Part shown: positions 6,268 to 8,657 of the stretch, one piece after another | Numbering within the stretch: position 1 is the stretch's first letter | How the letters are laid out: every line of letters starts with the position of its first letter | Source of the DNA: Dethiothermospora halolimnae | GTDB lineage: Bacteria; Bacillota; Clostridia; Tissierellales; VENL01 | Reading direction: 5' to 3' | DNA: 8,657 nt | Assembly (NCBI RefSeq): GCF_037577855.1 | Contig: NZ_JBAKFX010000088.1 | Location: 1-8,657 of the forward strand | Notes under the pieces: model-generated | Databases searched by the model: none | The model's input: the letters and a program-made list of their open reading frames with translations, nothing else | Told to the model about the DNA's origin: nothing | Position numbers and translations under genes: made by a program

Positions 6268-7995
6268 ATGTCTAAAGAGTACAAAGGTTTTGAACCAAAA
6301 TGGCATAAAGAGGCGCCACCTAAAGGGAGTTATCGTTCCATATTTAAATGGGGGAATCCAGAGGATTACAAGATTCCCAATGAAAGATTATATAATATGA
6401 TGAAAAAGAAATTTGGTATAACAGATGACGACTTTAAAGAGTCTAAAGAGTTGGGATTAGAAGAAGTAAAGTTTAATAAAGAAATTAATTTAACAGAAGA
6501 ACAAATAGATACATTTAGAAAGATAGTGGGAAAAGACAATGTAAAAACGGATAACTATACAAGATTACAGGTAGCCTATGGAAAAACAATGGTAGATGTT
6601 ATGCGACTTAGAAAAAAGATAGTTGAAAATATTCCTGATATAGTTATATATCCAAGGGATAAATATGATATAGAAAAGATAGTTAAATACTGTACTGAAG
6701 AAAAAATACCACTATATGTATATGGGGGAGGTTCCTCTGTTACTAGAGGAGTAGAATGTGTTAAGGGGGGAGTTTCTCTAGATATGAGGGTTCACTTTAA
6801 TAAAGTAATAGAGTTTAATGAAACAAATCAAACCATTACTGTTGAAGCGGGAATGTCGGGACCTAAACTTGAGAAGGTGCTAAATGATGCTCCTAACTTA
6901 TTTGACGCTAAGAGAAAGTACACCTGTGGTCATTTTCCCCAATCCTTTGAATATTCAGTTGTAGGGGGATGGGTTGTAACAAGGGGTGCAGGGCAAAACT
7001 CCACTTACTTTGGAAATATAAAGGATATGGTTATGGCACAGGAATATGTAACTCCAGTGGGAACAATAAAGAGTGGGGAGTATCCTGCTGAGGCAACGGG
7101 ACCATCTATTGATGAAATAATGATGGGCAGTGAAGGAACCTTTGGAGTATTAACCCATATAACATTAAAGGTATTTAGATATATGCCTGAGAATCAACGG
7201 AGATTTAGCTATATATTTAAAACTTGGGAAGATGCAAGAAATGCTGCTAGGGAAATAATGCAGTCCCAATTTGGATATCCATCGGTATTTAGACTATCGG
7301 ATCCTGAAGAAACCGATGTAATGCTAAAGCTTTATGGAGTAGAAGGAACGGTTCTAGATAAACTAATGACTGTAAGAGGATTTAAAGAAATGGAAAGATG
7401 TTTGTTTTTAGGATTTACCGATGGAGAAAAGGGTTTTACTAAAAATATAAAAAGGAGGTTACATAAAATATGCAAAAGATACGGTGCCATGTACTTAACA
7501 GGTTACCCAGTAAAGGGATGGGAAAAAGGCCGATTTAGAGATCCATATATGAGGGATATTATGCAGGATTTTGGAATTATGACCGATACCTTAGAATGTT
7601 CAGTAACATGGGATACAATGGAAAAGGTTCATAAGGGAGTCCGAAAATATTGTAAAAGTAGACCAAATACTATATGTATGACCCATATGTCCCATGTATA
7701 TCCCCAAGGGGCAAACCTTTACTTTATATTCATAGCTAAAATGGATAGTATCGAAGAATATTTAGATTATCAGTATGGAATCCTTGATAATGTTCAAAAA
7801 TATGGAGCAGCCATGAGTCACCATCATGGTATAGGAAAAATGACAGCCCCCTGGCTTGAAGGACAAATAGGGGAAAATCAAATGAAAATATTTAAGGCCT
7901 TGAAAAATCACTTTGATCCAGATAATATTATGAACCCTGGAGGAACATTGGCTTTAGATTTGGATGATAGTGAGAAGAGGTTTAATAAAAAGTAG
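6268..7995 (+). CDS. AGPS-like FAD-binding enzyme (alkyl-dihydroxyacetonephosphate synthase family)
   Basis: This 575-residue flavoprotein has the VAO/PCMH fold (COG0277) and looks specifically like AGPS. That enzyme swaps the acyl group of acyl-dihydroxyacetone phosphate for a fatty alcohol, creating an ether bond by covalent FAD-substrate chemistry without net oxidation. FAD-binding parts are YGGGSSVTRG at 152-161, VVGGWVVTRGAG at 231-242 followed by FGNIKDMV, and GSEGTFGVLT at 287-296. The C-terminal half keeps PYMRD (R429), LYFIF (Y485) and SHHHGIGK (H518-H520), aligning by eye with Arg515, Tyr578 and His615-617 of human AGPS. The N-terminal KWGNPEDYKI region also recalls AGPS, and no targeting signal is present. 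It is the last gene of the cluster, 27 bases after the kinase, with a strong ribosome binding site (AAAAAGGGGGAG) and a terminator overlapping its stop codon. The real reaction may be synthesis, exchange or cleavage of a C1 substituent on a dihydroxyacetone phosphate unit. A plain 2-hydroxyacid dehydrogenase is less likely given the HHH motif. Confidence 0.9.
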   Translation: MSKEYKGFEPKWHKEAPPKGSYRSIFKWGNPEDYKIPNERLYNMMKKKFGITDDDFKESKELGLEEVKFNKEINLTEEQIDTFRKIVGKDNVKTDNYTRLQVAYGKTMVDVMRLRKKIVENIPDIVIYPRDKYDIEKIVKYCTEEKIPLYVYGGGSSVTRGVECVKGGVSLDMRVHFNKVIEFNETNQTITVEAGMSGPKLEKVLNDAPNLFDAKRKYTCGHFPQSFEYSVVGGWVVTRGAGQNSTYFGNIKDMVMAQEYVTPVGTIKSGEYPAEATGPSIDEIMMGSEGTFGVLTHITLKVFRYMPENQRRFSYIFKTWEDARNAAREIMQSQFGYPSVFRLSDPEETDVMLKLYGVEGTVLDKLMTVRGFKEMERCLFLGFTDGEKGFTKNIKRRLHKICKRYGAMYLTGYPVKGWEKGRFRDPYMRDIMQDFGIMTDTLECSVTWDTMEKVHKGVRKYCKSRPNTICMTHMSHVYPQGANLYFIFIAKMDSIEEYLDYQYGILDNVQKYGAAMSHHHGIGKMTAPWLEGQIGENQMKIFKALKNHFDPDNIMNPGGTLALDLDDSEKRFNKK

Positions 7996-8022
7996 AGGAG
8001 AATTTATTCTCCTCTACTTTTT
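7987..8022. terminator. Strong terminator closing the metabolic cluster
   Basis: A perfect 16-bp stem pairs 7987-8002 (AAAAAGTAGAGGAGAA) with 8007-8022 (TTCTCCTCTACTTTTT) around the loop TTTA. A U-rich end on the + transcript and the matching A-rich start allow termination in both directions. The TAG stop codon of the AGPS-like gene lies inside the left arm. Confidence 0.92.
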
Positions 8023-8225
8023 ATTAAAGAAAAAAACAAAAGAAAATCAAACTGCCAAACATGTAGGGCCTGTATAAATTAAATCCCTTCACTGAAGGAA
8101 TAGGCGAGGAAGTATGTTCAGTTGTTGGGGGATTCGTAATCCCCCGACCCATACCCCAAATATCATACCAAAAAACATAATAAAAGGCAATATTCCATTA
8201 TATTAAAATAAATTCCAAAATATGC
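8023..8225. other. Non-coding spacer with GC-rich hairpins
   Basis: No gene is supported here. From about 8054 the sequence becomes GC-richer and structured: CCTTC/GAAGG (8086-8090 with 8094-8098), then an 11-bp stem 8124-8134 with 8138-8148 (GGGGGATT/AATCCCCC core, CGT loop, one wobble pair). The left part contains GTAGGGCCTG (8063-8072), close to GTAGGGTCTG (4154-4163) in the intercistronic element, so both may be members of a dispersed palindromic repeat class. A small structured RNA is the alternative. The stretch after 8155 is plain AT-rich. Confidence 0.4.
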
Positions 8226-8254
8226 TTGTAATTCCAATGAAGTTTGTGTATAAT
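8226..8254 (+). promoter_or_regulatory. Extended -10 promoter for the thioredoxin-fold gene
   Basis: TTGTAA at 8226-8231 and a consensus TATAAT at 8249-8254 are 17 bases apart, and TGTG directly before the -10 supplies the extended TGN element. Transcription would start near 8261, giving an untranslated leader of about 77 bases before the ATG at 8338. This is the best promoter match in the window. Confidence 0.75.
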
Positions 8255-8337
8255 TGAATTAACAATATATAACATTAATGCAATGTAAAAACATCAAAAA
8301 TATGAAAAAAATATAATTAAAGGGGACAAGCTCGTCA

Positions 8338-8657
8338 ATGATTAATAACAGACTAAAACTAAAAATAATTGTTATTTTTTTAACTATAACATCTATAATT
8401 AGCATTAACTCTAAAATCCTAGCTAAAGAAGAGGATAAAATTATCATAAATTATTTTTACATAACTTCCTGTAGTACCTGTGATGAAATAGAAGGCTTAT
8501 TAGAAGAAGTAAGTAATGAAGAAAATATAAAAATAATAAAAAAGAACATAGGTGTGAAAGAAAATTACAATAAATTTTATGAGTTCCTTGAAAAATATAA
8601 TGTTCCATCAAATGTTAAAGGAATAGTTCCAGCTATATTCACCGAAGATAAGTATTT
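8338..8657 (+). CDS. Thioredoxin-fold exported protein, partial (cut at window end)
   Basis: The first 106 codons of an open frame run off the right edge. The N-terminus is a signal sequence or anchor: NRLKLK, then hydrophobic IIVIFLTITSIISI to about residue 23, with a possible cleavage after ILA (27-29). Next comes a thioredoxin-like segment: IIINYFYITSCSTCDEIE with the redox pair C45-S-T-C48 at the head of a helix, and a candidate cis-proline P98 in GIVPAIF. It would act outside the membrane as a thiol-disulfide oxidoreductase. The missing C-terminus could be a simple thioredoxin end or a CcdA/DsbD-like membrane domain, an architecture known in Firmicutes. AGGGGA (8321-8326) is a usable but slightly distant ribosome binding site. 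It has its own promoter and is separated from the metabolic cluster by a terminator, so a functional link is not implied. Confidence 0.75.
   Translation, partial: MINNRLKLKIIVIFLTITSIISINSKILAKEEDKIIINYFYITSCSTCDEIEGLLEEVSNEENIKIIKKNIGVKENYNKFYEFLEKYNVPSNVKGIVPAIFTEDKY

Noticed and set aside
8259..8447. Minus-strand 62-codon frame near the right end
   Set aside because: It covers the leader and signal-peptide region of the thioredoxin-fold gene. Its hydrophobicity mirrors the AT-rich signal sequence, and no ribosome binding site precedes it.
1..8657. CRISPR array, insertion sequence or phage genes
   Set aside because: No regularly spaced direct repeats and no transposase, integrase or structural phage gene were seen on either strand.

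Overview
The window is AT-rich with strong purine-rich Shine-Dalgarno sites and long intrinsic terminators, which points to a low-GC, anaerobic Firmicute of the Clostridia type. The species cannot be named from the sequence. All supported genes lie on the + strand.

Layout. Positions 1-364 carry no supported gene, only a perfect inverted repeat (266-305) and a good promoter (330-358). A monocistronic gene for a small membrane-anchored protein of unknown function follows (365-979), closed by a clear terminator. Positions 1131-7995 form a five-gene metabolic cluster: a GlpA-like FAD dehydrogenase with a BON-like N-terminal extension and a C-terminal [2Fe-2S] domain; a GlpB-like FAD/NAD oxidoreductase; a small four-cysteine DUF1667 protein; an FGGY-family carbohydrate kinase that is not a typical glycerol kinase; and an FAD enzyme closely resembling alkyl-dihydroxyacetonephosphate synthase (AGPS). 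Genes 1/2 and 3/4 overlap and genes 4/5 are 27 bases apart. Between genes 2 and 3 lies a GC-rich, hairpin-dense 188-base spacer ending in a terminator-like stem-loop. A perfect 16-bp terminator closes the cluster at 7987-8022. Positions 8023-8337 hold further hairpins and a strong extended -10 promoter. The last gene, cut by the window end, encodes a secreted or membrane-anchored thioredoxin-fold protein.

How the genes may work together. The GlpA-like, GlpB-like and DUF1667 proteins look like an anaerobic glycerol-3-phosphate-dehydrogenase-type complex. The unusual part is its pairing with a non-GlpK kinase and an AGPS-like enzyme that keeps the Tyr, Arg and His residues of the AGPS active site. 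A coherent but unproven reading is phosphorylation of a glycerol derivative, oxidation of its C2 hydroxyl to a dihydroxyacetone-phosphate derivative, then exchange or cleavage of the C1 substituent by the AGPS-like flavoenzyme. That would be AGPS-type chemistry used to break down, or remodel, glycerol ethers or similar conjugates. No transporter or regulator of this pathway is in the window.
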